From: Lonicera japonica
Lineage: Eukaryota; Streptophyta; Magnoliopsida; Dipsacales; Caprifoliaceae
NCBI GenBank assembly: GCA_021464415.1
Contig: JAKCWG010000374.1
Span: forward strand, 1 to 64,000
Direction: 5' to 3'
Length of the DNA: 64,000 nt
The translations under genes were made by a program, and so were the position numbers. Shown in pieces: positions 49,632-60,589 of the stretch. The stretch's first letter is position 1. Each line of letters starts with the position of its first letter. The notes under the pieces were generated by a model that saw only the letters and a list, made by a program, of their open reading frames with translations, searched no databases and had not been told where the DNA came from.

Positions 49632-51792
49632 GGATTCGACGTACACTTTATAAGAAGTGGGATTTAGTCAGACGAAATTTTTTTAGTTATTTTGGAAAAT
49701 TAGTCTGCTTTCGAACTCATTCTTCACTTCTTCAATAAAGGAATATACATGTAGAGGTGGATATATATTTCATTAAGGAAAAAGTCCACCCAAGAATTCA
49801 CAAATCCTGCTTTGTTCCCCGATCCAATTTTTTTTCGATTTGTTTACATAATTAGTGGGTCATATCCCTCATTCATCCCTATAAGTTGCTTAGTACTCAT
49901 AGTACTACTTTGCCTTTGATATTTTGTAAGAAAACGCTAATTTCAACCTAATCAATGATAAAGGATACAAATTATTTTCTACTATGAGATTTGGTAGGTT
50001 TCTTATATCCCAAAAACGAATCTGGCACTATTCTTTTGAGACATCTTGTAAAAGAACCCTTGATTGTGGACTCGCATAGGTTTCAGTGCTTTATGCAATC
50101 GTTGATTTGGTTTCCATATTTGTATTACAAAACTTTCTATCTATAGGCATAAAGGGCAATGCTCTTTAAAACTAGCACAAATGGAGTACCACAGTAGCTG
50201 ATACTAAAGAAATAGAAATGTGTTGATATCTAATATCGAAAACGATTATGAACTCCCTTCTTCTAAAATTAAAAGCCGTTATTTCACTTTCACACTAATT
50301 AAGAAAACACCAATTTCAACGTTACACGTGATAAAGAACAAAACTTTTGTAATTGTTGTGTGATTTGGTATAAATTGATTTTCAAAATTGACTCATAATT
50401 ATTATTTTAATACAAGGACAAACAAAAGGGAATAGTTCGGTTTATTAGTTTCGCAATTCACATGCTCGTAAACAACATTAAATGATTAACCATTAATGGG
50501 AAAATTGAGCACCACATAATATCTCTAATTTTTTCCATCTCTGCAATTTTCCCTATTCCTTGCTAAAGCAATCAACACCCACAAAACATGCACAAGCATA
50601 CATAGATAAATGTTTGCAAATATTATCTCGTCTTAAATTAATAATTGATTGGCTAGTGTGTGAGATTCACTCTTTTCAGTTCACTCATGTTCCAATGTAG
50701 TGATTACACGTCATCGTTTGAGTCACTTTTGTTAGTTATATCCTAGTTTTTTAAGCTGGTTTTATACTCATGGGCATAAATGTTATTAGAGCAGTAGCCA
50801 TGCCGAGAGTGGGACCAGAAATAGTTTGGCCAACTATATCATCTCGGGTATACGACCGGACATAGTTGACTAGCTACAACTCATACTATTTACAGCGAAG
50901 GCGTGACCTAGGGAACACTTAGAAAATTAGGAATTTAGGGAGCAGAAATTTTCTGAGTTATTTTCTGATAATTAGTCTACTTTCGAACCCAGTTCTTTAG
51001 TTCTTCAATATAGGGATATACATGTAGAGCTGGATATACATTTCATTAAGGAAAGAGTCCGCCCAAGAATTCTCAGGTCCTACTTTGTTCCTCAATCCAA
51101 AAGCTTTTTGATTAGTTAACAAAATTAGTTAGTCCAGTCCCTTATTCATCCCTATAAGTTGCTTTGCACACATAGTCCCACTTTAACTTTGATATTTTGT
51201 AAGAGGACACCATTTCAAGCTACTCAATGATCAAAGATACAACTTAATTTCTACTATGAGATTTGGTACGTTACTTATATCCCAAAAATGAAAGGGAGAC
51301 TACTCTTTTGAGACATCCTGTATAAGAAGCCTTGATTGTGGACTCGCATATGGTTTTTCAGCTTTATGGAATCGTTGATTTGGTTTCCAAATCTATAGAA
51401 ATCAAGGATAATGGTATTTCCATACTAGCACATATGGAGTACCATAGGAGCTGATACTGAGAAACAGGAACGGTCGGTAAAGAACAATACCTATGAAACA
51501 ATTGTGTGATTTGGTATAAGTTGATTTCCAAAATTGACTCCTGATCATTATTTTAATAGTAGGACAAAAAAATGAATAGATTGGTTGATTAGTTTCGCAA
51601 TTCACATGCTCATGAACAATATCAAATGATTAACCATGAGTGGGAGATTTGAGTGCCACATAATATCTCTAAATTTTTCTATTTCTACAATTTTCTTTAT
51701 ACCTTGCTAAAGTAAGCAATACCCACAAAACATGAAGATGCATACATAGATAAACGTTTGCGACTATTATCTCGGCTTAATTATATTGCACC

Positions 51793-52360
51793 CAGGGGTG
51801 TTGTCAAAAATCCGAAAACCGAACGAACGAACCGAACCGATCCGTTGCGATCCGAAATTTCCCGAACCGAAAAAAAATCCGAAACCGATTGATTTGGGTT
51901 GGTATGCATTGGGGATTCGGGGTCCCCGAATTGGACCGAAAAAACTGAATCTTTTAAAAAAGAAAAAATTGCTAACTTAATGTAATTACTTAAGTTGTCT
52001 TACAATACGTTGAAAAAAAAAGGAAACTTTCTTACAACATTTACATTATATAAATAACCCAACCCTATGGATTATTTTCATTTACAAATAATTACTTAAG
52101 CTAATTATTAAAATAAATACATTATATAATTTTTTTGTAGCGCCTTTTGAGTGAATTTATATTTTTAGTGCAATTTTGAACTAAAGTTTAACAATACAAA
52201 AAAAACCGAATGAGACCAAACCAGACCGAAACCAAATAATTTGGGGAGGGTTTGGGTTTCATAGGTACGAAAACCGAACAGAACCGAAACCGAACTATAA
52301 AGTTTGGGGAGGTTTGGGGTACCCTAGTTTTTACCCCGACCGAAACCGAAAACACCCCTA
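51793..52360. mobile_element. 568-bp hAT-type MITE with 8-bp target duplication
   Basis: Terminal inverted repeats CAGGGGTGTT and AACACCCCTA are flanked by ATTGCACC at 51785-51792 and 52361-52368. The ends and the 8-bp duplication are the hAT pattern. The interior is rich in ccgaaccgaa / aaccgaaacc motifs near both ends and AT-rich in the middle, without coding capacity. The empty site is at about 37142 (ttatattgcaccctttt). A similar but degraded cggtttggttcggttttgg stretch sits in intron 4 of the amplified copies (for example 1615-1760). Confidence 0.88.
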
Positions 52361-52365
52361 ATTGC

Positions 52366-52680
52366 ACCCATTTGTTTCATATGGGAAAGATGGGCCCCAC
52401 ATGTTATTCTTCAATCACATCAACTTTCTTCTATCGCCTAAACGTCCTACAAACTAATCATTGTTCACGACATTTCATCTAAAAAGCAAGGTAAAGACAA
52501 ACTTAATTCATGAAATGCCATGAACACGATCTGATTGAAGCCAATTTTTACAAGGAAGAGACGGGCCCCACGTGCTATTCTTCACTCACATGAATTTTCT
52601 TCAATTGAATTTAAGTAATCTGTTTAAAGGGAATGCCATGGCCATTGATTCACTACATTGTCCTATATATACTGCTTCAA
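52366..52680 (+). repeat. Cassette B of unit 3 (one unit deleted)
   Basis: A shortened cassette like that of unit 2, with CACGTG at 52569-52574, gccatggcc and ctatatatac at 52663-52672. A hAT-type MITE (51793-52360) has inserted at its left border. Confidence 0.65.
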
Positions 52681-54231
52681 CATGGTCTGAAGTATCAGCT
52701 GGAAACCAATGTCTTATTTCTAAATTTTTCTATTTATGCAGTTTTCCATGTACCGTGCTAAAGCAAGCTATACCCACAAAGCATGCACATGCGTACATGT
52801 ATAAACATTTGTGAATATTATCCCGACTTAAATTAATAGTTCATTGGTTAGTGTGTGAGATTCACACTTTTATCACTTCACTCACTAACCAATGCAGTGA
52901 TTACACGACATCATTTCAATTTTTAGTTCCAACCTAGTCTTTGAAACCAGTTTTGTACTCATGGACATGAATGGTATCAAAACAGTAACTATGACAACTA
53001 TGGGATCAGACATAGTTCAGCCAACTATATCATCTCAGGTATAGGACCAAACTTAGTTGACTAGTTACAGCTCAGACCATCTATGGGGAAGAGGCGACGT
53101 AGGGAACTCCTATAGAGCTTTTCGCGCATGGATCGTCCCTTGTGGATCTAGAGTGGGCCCTAGTGAGTTTGCCTTTTTTTGCTCAGAATAAATTGTTACC
53201 TAGGCACTTGACTCACATTTCCCGCAATCCCTTTTTTTTAATGTTAATAACAAGATTATATAGCGGTAGCAAATGCTAATGCCAAAGTACTTTCGATTTT
53301 GACACAGCAAACAATGGATTGAGTGATTATATGCTATGCAATAAAATTGACATAATTTTCTGACGAACGCCAACATTGCTTCAAAATTACCATTTCCCTA
53401 TTATGGCTGATCCAATATTACTTGTTCATAATACACTCTGGAATACACATGCTAATACATTTTGAAATAAGATTCAATTGTACTGTCAAAGTATCCAAAA
53501 CAAAGTTCTATTGACTTTGAGATACACATTCCCTTTCTTTTCTTTTCTTTTTTCTTTGGGATACATTGAGATATAATTTTTCCAACCTGTGAAATATACA
53601 TAGAAAGATCATACAAATTTCATTTTGAAATGAGTTTCATGAATCTATTCTGCAAAGATAAGATGCTTCCCGCTTGACTGAAAAATAACGGCCTGACCCC
53701 TCTTCCGAATTCCCTTCAACATCTCCGAATATTATCTGCAAATGATTGAAAAGGGAAACATATGCACAAATTTCAGTTTTTAACGGTCCGAGTTATAGAA
53801 TTAAGCTAATTTACTTGTAGGAGTAAAAGAAAATTACATCTTGGACAAGTGCAAGTTAAAACTGATTGTTAGAGAAACTAAATCTCACTAAGAATTTATA
53901 TTGATAGTTTCGTTTGCACCTATTAATGTGTAATACGATTAAAATTTTCAACCAATTATTTTAGGTAATTTCATATTTGTCATTGTTCTTTTTCTTACTA
54001 AGATATTAATGTATATTAAAACAACGATAAAATTGTCTTAAAACTATGTATTTTTAGCCTTCAGTACTTCTTTGGTTCAAGTTTTTGTTCATTCCTACAA
54101 TCCAAAATGGTAATTTTGCATGGAAAATTTGAACCTCATGTGATTTAACCTCTAGACATGAATTATAATAGACTTTTACAGTGAATTAGCCAATTTAGGA
54201 TTCTATGAACAAACTAAAACTTGAACAAAAG

Positions 54232-54541
54232 TGATAAACGCTTAATATTGTCATTCATATGCTCATTTTCGGAGTTGTTTGACGCGTTTATTTCTCTAAA
54301 ACTACTCGGTTTGCCAACTTATTTCGCGATTAGTCTCGTAGCACTTTTGTATTTAACAATGCTTGGAAAGGCACATTTTGTGTTTATTTTGGTGTCTTTA
54401 GATTTCAAGAAATATTGTATTTAATACAATGGTGGAATTTTCCATGGACAAAAGGAATCCAAGAAAGTGGAAGCCTCCATGCTATTAAAGAGAGAAAGTG
54501 GAAGTCTCCATGCTATTAAAGAGAGAAAGTGGAAGCCTCCA
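54232..54541 (+). mobile_element. 310-bp mini solo LTR with AAAAG target duplication
   Basis: It starts TGATAAACGCTTAATATTG, like the LTR at 42319, and ends GGAAGCCTCCA. Perfect AAAAG repeats flank it (54227-54231 and 54542-54546). The interior is strongly shortened and carries a tandem repeat of about 31 bp (ctattaaagagagaaagtgg) near its end. The empty site is visible at 39010 (gaacaaaagtagcac). Confidence 0.8.
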
Positions 54542-55057
54542 AAAAGTAGCACTAAGAGTCAAAGAAAGTTTGAGTAACAACCTGAATTTAGAGGCTAACT
54601 CAACTAAACAAATTAAGAATATTCCAATGGTTTCGTTCTCCGTTCGGTGATTAGCAATGAGGCACTTAACCATAACCCACCCACCCTACCAAAGACACCC
54701 AGCCGGTAGCCTAAAATAAAAATGAACAAATAGTAAAAAATCTAAATTGGACTCTTAATTGAGATGCCCCAAAATGGAAAGGATGATCCTTAATTTGAGA
54801 TGGAGGGGAGCATAACATATATAACGAAGTGTCCACATATGCTTTATATCAGTGGCTTAGATCATCCATAGGAGTGTTAAATTTGTATGGTGAGTAGTAA
54901 AAAATTATCCAATTAATCTGGAACGGACTAGAGGTGTCCGTCTAATGAGACTCAAACAAACAACTTATATACATTTGAAGTATGTTTGAGTCCCAAACGG
55001 TAATAGTTGTTCGTATGCTTATGAACCTTGCCAAACCTAACTTTATTCTTGGCCTAA

Positions 55058-56402
55058 TGTGAGAATCCGGACCCGCGACCCGAGAGGCGTCCTCGTTCTC
55101 GGTTTTAAAGGAAAAACGTGTTTTGTAGAGTCGCCAGTTTGTTTTACAAGAAAACAAACAAAAGATCGTACAAAGGATAATTTGAAAACAAATTATCTTT
55201 CATACGTTTGAAACCAGAGATTTACTTTAAAAATTTACTTTGCTAGGGTTCGGGAACTACATTACGAATTAGGAAGGTGTTAGGCACCCAATTCGCCCTT
55301 TCGGTCTCTTAATGGATCATGCATCTAATTCATATTTTTAGATATCTTGCAAGTAGTTCGAATGGTTTTCGGAATAGTCCTTTTCCGGATAAATTTAATT
55401 TAAAACAATATTTTGAAATCAGACTCGAGCTTTGCGAGCGCCTACGTATTCATTCGTAGAATGAAATCAGAGTCTCGTAGTTCCATTTGTTTGGAAACTG
55501 TTTTTGTATTTTTTGTTTGTTTTGAAAACGTGTCAAAACGGATTTTAGTTTTCTTGTAAAGTTTTAGAAAGGATTTATTTTGAAAGCAGTAAACTTCTTT
55601 GCAAGTTATCTAATTTTCAGAATTAAAAACAATATTTAAATGCAGTATTGAAATCAGTAGAGTGACAGAAAGACGTACCTGGTGCGCCTGAAGAAGAAAT
55701 AAGAACCTTGCCTTGATTTCCTTCTTTCTCTCTCTAGACTTTCTCTCTCTAGAACTTTCTCTCTCAGAATTTCTCTAAAATGACTTTCTGATAATTTTGA
55801 CAGAGTTTCTACTTGCTAAAAACACTATTGAGTGTTGATGATCTCAAATGAGAGCCCAAAGGTCCTATTTATAGGGAAAAAAATCCGCCAAAAACGCTCC
55901 AAAAGAGGCCAACCGCAGGGGGTAGCCGCAGGGGGTGCGGCTAGGGCGTGCGACTAGGTGCCAGCCGTACGGTTGGGAGCCAACCGTGCGGCTAGGGGGC
56001 GTGCGGCTAGGTGCCAACCGTACGGTTGGGAGCCAACCGTGCGGTTGGGGTATGCGGCTAGGAGGCAACTGTGCGGCTAGGGCGTGCGGCTCAGGCTTGC
56101 GACTCGAAGCCAACCATACGGTTGGGAGCCAACCGTGCGGTTGGGGGGCGTGCGGCTGGCTATAAAAAAAACACAATTTTTCTAACGGGGCGCTGCCCCG
56201 CACCCCGCGACCTGACCGGGCAGGTCGATCCCCGTCCTGGTAAGCGAAGTGGCAACAAGGTTGTGGTTAATTCCTAACGCGCCCGAAAATCAAGATTTTT
56301 CCTAACGGTCTCCTGTATGCATGACGACTCAAGACTTGATGCGGAATGCTTGTTTGTATGAAAACCAAATTCATACGAGAGTCGTGGATTGGGGTGTTCA
56401 CA
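55058..56402 (+). mobile_element. 1.35-kb solo LTR with CCTAA target duplication
   Basis: It starts TGTGAGAATCCGGACCCGCG and ends GATTGGGGTGTTCACA, with CCTAA at 55053-55057 and 56403-56407. It contains 'gggttcgggaactac..aggaaggtgttaggcaccc', a phrase common in plant Gypsy-type LTRs, and a TATA-like tatttataggg near 55866. No internal coding region remains. The empty site is seen at 23293 and 39524. Confidence 0.85.
55915..56160. repeat. GC-rich palindromic minisatellite in the LTR
   Basis: Tandem copies of gtgcggctaggtgccaaccgtac / ggttgggagccaaccgtgcgg occur with internal palindromes such as accgtacggt. It lies just downstream of the LTR TATA-like motif, so within the presumed transcribed leader. 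It is by far the most GC-rich part of the window. Overlapping frames on both strands (55865-56277) come from the repeat and are not genes. Confidence 0.8.
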
Positions 56403-56483
56403 CCTAATATACAACACAATACATGTTTATCCTTCTCATCTTACAAATTTCAACTCGTGTGGATGCTCTTAGTGAGATAGGTA

Positions 56484-56648
56484 AAATACCATCTCCATCC
56501 CAAAGAAGATAGTCCATATTTTTCTTTTCCACTTCCGATGATAAATGTTAATTTAAAGCGTAACCAATGGTTACTCCCATAATATTTATTGCATTGATTA
56601 TCTCCCGAAAAAGAAATTAAACTCTTCATTTAAGACGGAAGGAGTACT
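56484..56648. mobile_element. Stowaway-like MITE (complete)
   Basis: The ends are TACcatctccatcccaaagaaga and the inverted tcttcatttaagacggaaggagTAC, about 165 bp apart, with the TA-type border of Stowaway/Mariner MITEs. Relics of the same insertion are seen at 5605, 39605 and 44200 (left half only) and at 23370 (right half only). It lies in the intron just downstream of exon 7. Confidence 0.6.
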
Positions 56649-56665
56649 TGGGAGAAACTAATTAC

Positions 56666-56718
56666 CTCAAGGGCTTCCGCATCAAGACGTCTTATTAGTT
56701 CCTTGGCAAGAAGATATA
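56666..56718 (-). pseudogene. Truncated exon 7 of DUF1995 copy 4
   Basis: It reads YLLAKELIRRLDAEALE before a GTAATT donor. The 5' half of the exon is missing because an LTR relic begins at about 56716. The remainder matches exon 7 of copy 2 with ISC changed to IRR. Confidence 0.75.
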
Positions 56719-58165
56719 ACCCGTACTTTCATTCCACCGCAATCGTCATCATTCGTTTGCTTATTTCACCGTGAGTGGTGACATCTTGGATTATGGAGCC
56801 TCGTAAAGTTCTAGCTCATCTTATTAGTCATATTAGGGTACTTACACTTGTGTGAGTTATCATTCAGTGATTCGAGTGGTCCGAATCGATTTCAGGTTGT
56901 AAATGGTAAGTTTCGGTCTTACGCGATTCAAGGTTTTTAGCTAAATTTGGAGCTACATAACTTCCCCGTCTCTTATCTGATTTAATCTTCGTTTACTCCT
57001 ATGTTTAATTTTCATACCATTCTATAACTTTCATGTTTTGATCGAAAGCTAATTCACACTCCTCGTTGGTCAAAACAGCGACCGAAGCAGGCCGATTAGT
57101 AAAATCTGGTCATTCGGTAGTGTTTCGGCAAAGCGCTATCTTCAGAGGATTTCTGGGAATTATCCATCCATAATTTGGAGAGCTTCCTCTTACAAAGTTG
57201 TAGATCTTTGAATTAGTTTTTCGTGGACATAAAGATCACCCCAATCCTAGTTCCGAGCAAGAAGTTATGACTAAAATACCAACAGTGGTCAATGCTGTGG
57301 GAAACAAGCTTTGGCCGAGAGCTCCCAATATCGATCTTGGGAGGTCCAAGATTGATCTTGGAGCCCTATGTGTCAAATTTTAACCCCTTTTAACCCTATT
57401 TTCTCACCATTTACCACCCCTAAACACCGAATTTGACCCATACACCCCCACAACACCTCAAGAGAGTTCTAGAGAAAGAGACTGAGAGATTCTTGAGGGA
57501 TTTGTGAGGCTCCATCATTTTGATGCAAGATTTGAGCTTGTTTGTTACTATTTATCATCTCCTTCATTAATTTCCACCATTGGAGCACAAGGGAGAGCTT
57601 GAAGCTTGAAGTTCTAGCCACCAAATCTTGTCCTAGCACTCAAATCTTGTGGATTATCAACAATAGAGGTGGGAACCCTTATATTAAACTTGTTTTTCAA
57701 ACTATTATGTGTTGCACTAGAGATTTCTATTATGAATTGGTATTTTTCATGAACCCCTAGGCTTGTTGCATCCTCATGTGGGTTTGGTTGAATGAGAGTT
57801 AAATTAGTGGTGTGAATGGGTAAATTATCACACAAACTTCATGTATGAGTAATTTATTTCATGTTATGAGCCATAAATTTGCATCTACATATCATATCCA
57901 TTTAGTAACTAGGTGATGAACTATGAGATTGAGAATTTGGGGTTTGTGTCTAATAAATGGTTGGTATTGGTATAATATAACCTCTATTGCATGATTTAAA
58001 ATGTAGATCCATGTTTTAGTTCGTATACGCAACGATTTTTATGAAACCCGTCTCGTAGTTATATGTATGACCTATAGTTTGGGGGGTTTTGGATTGGTGC
58101 CTTAAGGATACTTGATTGTGGTATATAAATGATGAGTCTACCTAGATATGTTATCAGTTACAACT
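56716..58165 (-). mobile_element. Truncated Tekay-like LTR relic
   Basis: It aligns with 11112-12430 of the solo LTR in unit 1 in the same orientation ('tttcaccgtgagtggtgacatcttg', 'gtgagttatcattcagtgattcg', 'gacataaagatcaccccaatcc', 'gagagctcccaatatcgatcttgg', 'caatagaggtgggaaccc'). A segment at about 57955-58075 has no match and looks inserted. Only the 3' part of the LTR is present; the 5' part and the target duplication are lost. Confidence 0.7.
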
Positions 58166-58244
58166 ATAATGTCATTACCAAAGAAACTCCAGCTATATGA
58201 GATCAAAGTATTCAATAAGTTGCATTTGCAATAGTAATATCCTT

Positions 58245-58310
58245 ACGCTCTCTCTATCTCAAATTAAAAGCCCCACTTTCCTTATGGGACATCTCGAATT
58301 AGAGCCCCCG
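58245..58310. mobile_element. Stowaway-like MITE fragment beside accD
   Basis: The stretch 'ctctctctatctcaaattaaaagccccactttcc..atgggacatctcgaatt' resembles a Stowaway MITE end (ctccctccgtctcaaatta type). No second end can be found before the accD fragment starts. Confidence 0.3.
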
Positions 58311-58320
58311 TATCTAAATT

Positions 58321-58602
58321 AAGATATGTTATCATCTAATCAATTATACTAATCAAGCTCTACCTCTTATTATAGTGTGTGCTTCCGGGGGGGCACGCAT
58401 GCAAGAAGGAAGTTTGAGCTTGATGCAAATGGCTAAAATATCTTCTTCTTTATATGATTTTCAAACAAAGAAAAAGTTATTCTATGTATCAATCCTTACA
58501 TCTCCTACTACCGGTGGGGTGACAGCCAGTTTTGGTATGTTGGGGGATGTCATTGTTGCCGAACCCGATGCCTATATTGCATTTGCGGGTAAAAGGGTAA
58601 TT
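58321..58602 (+). pseudogene. accD: Plastid accD fragment (acetyl-CoA carboxylase beta subunit)
   Basis: About 94 codons on the plus strand match plastid accD, the carboxyltransferase beta subunit of the prokaryotic-type acetyl-CoA carboxylase. Seen: [77 protein letters not shown]. The GGARMQEG and [10 protein letters not shown] motifs belong to the carboxyltransferase acyl-CoA site region. From 58339 onward the frame is fully open; 58321-58341 aligns only with one codon missing. Homology stops abruptly after KRVI, followed by ISIKGSI and stop, unlike accD. It is most simply a short nuclear insertion of plastid DNA lying inside copy 4 of the DUF1995 gene, opposite in strand. A nuclear-transferred accD exon is possible, but I see no convincing splice sites. 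Confidence 0.9.
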
Positions 58603-58715
58603 AGCATAAAAGGGTCCATTTAATCTGCACTATGTCCATAACAAGTTGAAATAATTTAACAAAAGTATTATTGTTCAAATTAGTGCAATGACATAGAAAA
58701 ATACGGAAAAGTTAC

Positions 58716-58807
58716 CTAAGAAAGTATTGGCGTAAGTTCCTAACATTGAATCCAACCCCAACATCCTCACTGACAAGGCGCGGGTTCCACATGATGAGAG
58801 GCCTTGG
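58716..58807 (-). pseudogene. Copy 4 exon 5 (only exon 5 in the window)
   Basis: 92 nt, open: PRPLIMWNPRLVSEDVGVGF then NVRNLRQYFL plus two bases, acceptor TTATTAG, donor GTAACT. WNPRL is the hallmark 'NPRL' region of DUF1995. Phases fit exon 4 (..DDP) upstream and exon 6 (..TFTTVYSMRPLP) downstream, where AG plus the first base of exon 6 makes an Arg codon. None of the four other copies retains it. Confidence 0.85.
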
Positions 58808-59327
58808 CTAATAACAAATATCATTTGGAATATTATGAGTAAAATTCATCCTTCCTAACTTGAGGTGCACAAAAATCAAAGCTTGTCAAAATAGACTCGA
58901 AAAGACTTAAATTTCCATGTAGCATCAAAAGAACAATAATACGGGTGTGAAATGTAAAACATGACAGGTGATCATATTGGCATTCTTTGCTCTGCTACGA
59001 GCACTCGAAATACATTTATGTTACGGTACGATAATAAATGGAATGTTAGAAGCGGACCTTCTTCTTATGTTCTCAATGCACAAATAAGGCACCATTACGT
59101 TTGCCTAAATAGTAAATAGTCCAAACTCTAAACTTATCACTGTTTAATAGAACCAATAATATAAAATATCCGGGTGGGTGCAAAAAAATCAAAAAATAAA
59201 TATAAACATATGCAAATGTTTATTTCCTTACTTTTCGGTCTAGAATGCTAGAAGCAACTTCTTTGTAAATCAAGAAACTCAAATTAGCATTCTGAGAATC
59301 GCGTGTGACTTCGACCTATGTTTAGTA

Positions 59328-59621
59328 CTCCCTCCTTCCCAAATAAGAATATACAATTCTCTTTTTTTGGACATGATCGATGTATGATATCATAGGATAA
59401 TAAACAAGTTTTGTTCTTAACTATTAAGGATGATATTCATTACGGCTCTTTCTTCGAACAGTTTAAACTTTTGAGAGAGATGGTTCCTAACATGGTATCA
59501 GAGCTTGGTTTTCTAGGAGGTCCAAGGTTCAAGCCCTGGCAACTCCATCCCACATTTGTTAATCCGAAATTCAAAATTTTCCAAAATTCAAAATTTGTCT
59601 ACTCTTAATCTGGGTCGGGGG
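59328..59621. mobile_element. Possible Stowaway MITE carrying a tRNA-like segment, intron 4
   Basis: The left end ctccctccttcccaaataaga follows TA (59326-59327) and the right end tcttaatctgggtcggggg precedes TA (59622-59623), giving imperfect inverted ends over 294 bp. Inside, tggtatcagagcttgg (59493-59508) and ggttcaagccc (59526-59536) resemble the A and B boxes of a tRNA gene, or a Met-tRNA primer site. The combination may be two independent insertions. Confidence 0.4.
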
Positions 59622-59806
59622 TACTAATTTATTGTAGAGATCAATAAGCATATATTTCTTGCTATAGGAGAAAAATATTCCTAGAAACTATTTTGTGTCT
59701 GTTCCTTTTATTTTATTTATTTCCACTAAAAATACTACTATGTATAGTGTAAAACTATCTTTTCGAAAAAGCATATTTCTGACAAAAGAATAATAAGGTC
59801 ACGTAC

Positions 59807-59921
59807 AGGATCATCCGAGAGACTTCATGCAATTCGCTTCACATATTCCAACATCTGATAATCAGGAATAACCATAACTATAATCTCATCTTCACTCTCC
59901 ACAGGCTTTCTGTCACTTAGG
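59807..59921 (-). pseudogene. Copy 4 exon 4 with in-frame TGA
   Basis: 115 nt between a TATTTAG acceptor and a GTACGT donor. It reads LSDRKPVESEDEIIVMVIPD, YQMLEYVKRIA, stop, SLSDDP. The TGA lies at 59827-59825; the other copies have TCT (Ser) there, so one dinucleotide change created the stop. The rest of the exon keeps the frame that copies 0-3 lost through a 1-base deletion near the start. Confidence 0.78.
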
Positions 59922-60063
59922 CTAAATAAAAAGTCATAGAAAAGTCATAATATCTACCCTCATAGAATACTAAAATCATCGCACATAATATTCTACATTT
60001 TCAGTTGAAACTCCTATTGTTATAGCAAGTAACGCATATCCTTCGAATCATATGTTTATTTAC

Positions 60064-60146
60064 CTGGCAAATCCGAAAGTAGCATCTTTCCATTTATATT
60101 TCAAAAGTGCAGCAGCACCAGCATCCGGATATATGGCTTTAACTCT
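60064..60146 (-). pseudogene. Copy 4 exon 3
   Basis: 83 nt: RVKAIYPDAGAAALLKYKWK then DATFGFA plus two bases of a Ser codon, acceptor ATAAG, donor GTAAAT. 'YPDaGaAAL' is a recognisable DUF1995 segment. In copies 0-3 the same segment has lost the Gly/Ala residues (YPDSSVVILL in copy 1), consistent with decay. Confidence 0.75.
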
Positions 60147-60589
60147 CTTATGAATGTGTTATTAGTTGAAGAAATATTATAAGGGTTATATTGATAGTTT
60201 GCTACTGTCCAAATATCTCATTAATATTTGTGAATAAACCTTTTTGCGTGTTAGAATCCCTCCTTACACAAACATGAAAATGTTTGCAAAATTAGACTTA
60301 CCCTTCTTTTTCATAATCATTAGACTTTGCCCCGGCACGCATGGTAAATATCAAAGAAATAAATAAAAATGGGGGCTTAAGTCAAAGGATTACGTTAACA
60401 AATTAGACATTGCCCCCCATTTTTACGTAATTCTTTGAGACATTCTCATGTACGTAGGCGCAAATTCTAACGATTATGGAAACTAAGATGTCTAATTTCG
60501 CATTAAGATCAGGGGGCAGAGTCAAACAGTTTGCAGTTATGAGTAAGGTCCAATCCAAATTAAAGATTTGAAAGAAGTAGCCAGCTAAC

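Larger units (their letters stand above)
45049..56700. repeat. Tandem unit 3 (derived type), passing into ancestral-type sequence
   Basis: It contains cassette A (45405-46135), exons 4-1 of copy 3 (46853-48466), the conserved block, a strongly deleted old LTR relic (49229-49631), R1 (49645-50940), R2 with a hAT MITE and cassette B (50941-53220), exon 8 (53620-53735), a mini-LTR, a solo LTR (55058-56402), a complete MITE and truncated exon 7 (56666-56718). To the right of about 56.7 kb the sequence changes to the ancestral arrangement: single R, no cassettes, exon 5 present. Confidence 0.75.

Noticed and set aside
55865..56277. Overlapping arginine/glycine-rich frames on both strands
   Set aside because: They are produced by the GC-rich minisatellite inside a solo LTR, and open frames exist in several registers at once.
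59488..59550. Functional tRNA gene near tggtatcagagc
   Set aside because: Only box-like motifs are present; no cloverleaf can be drawn.
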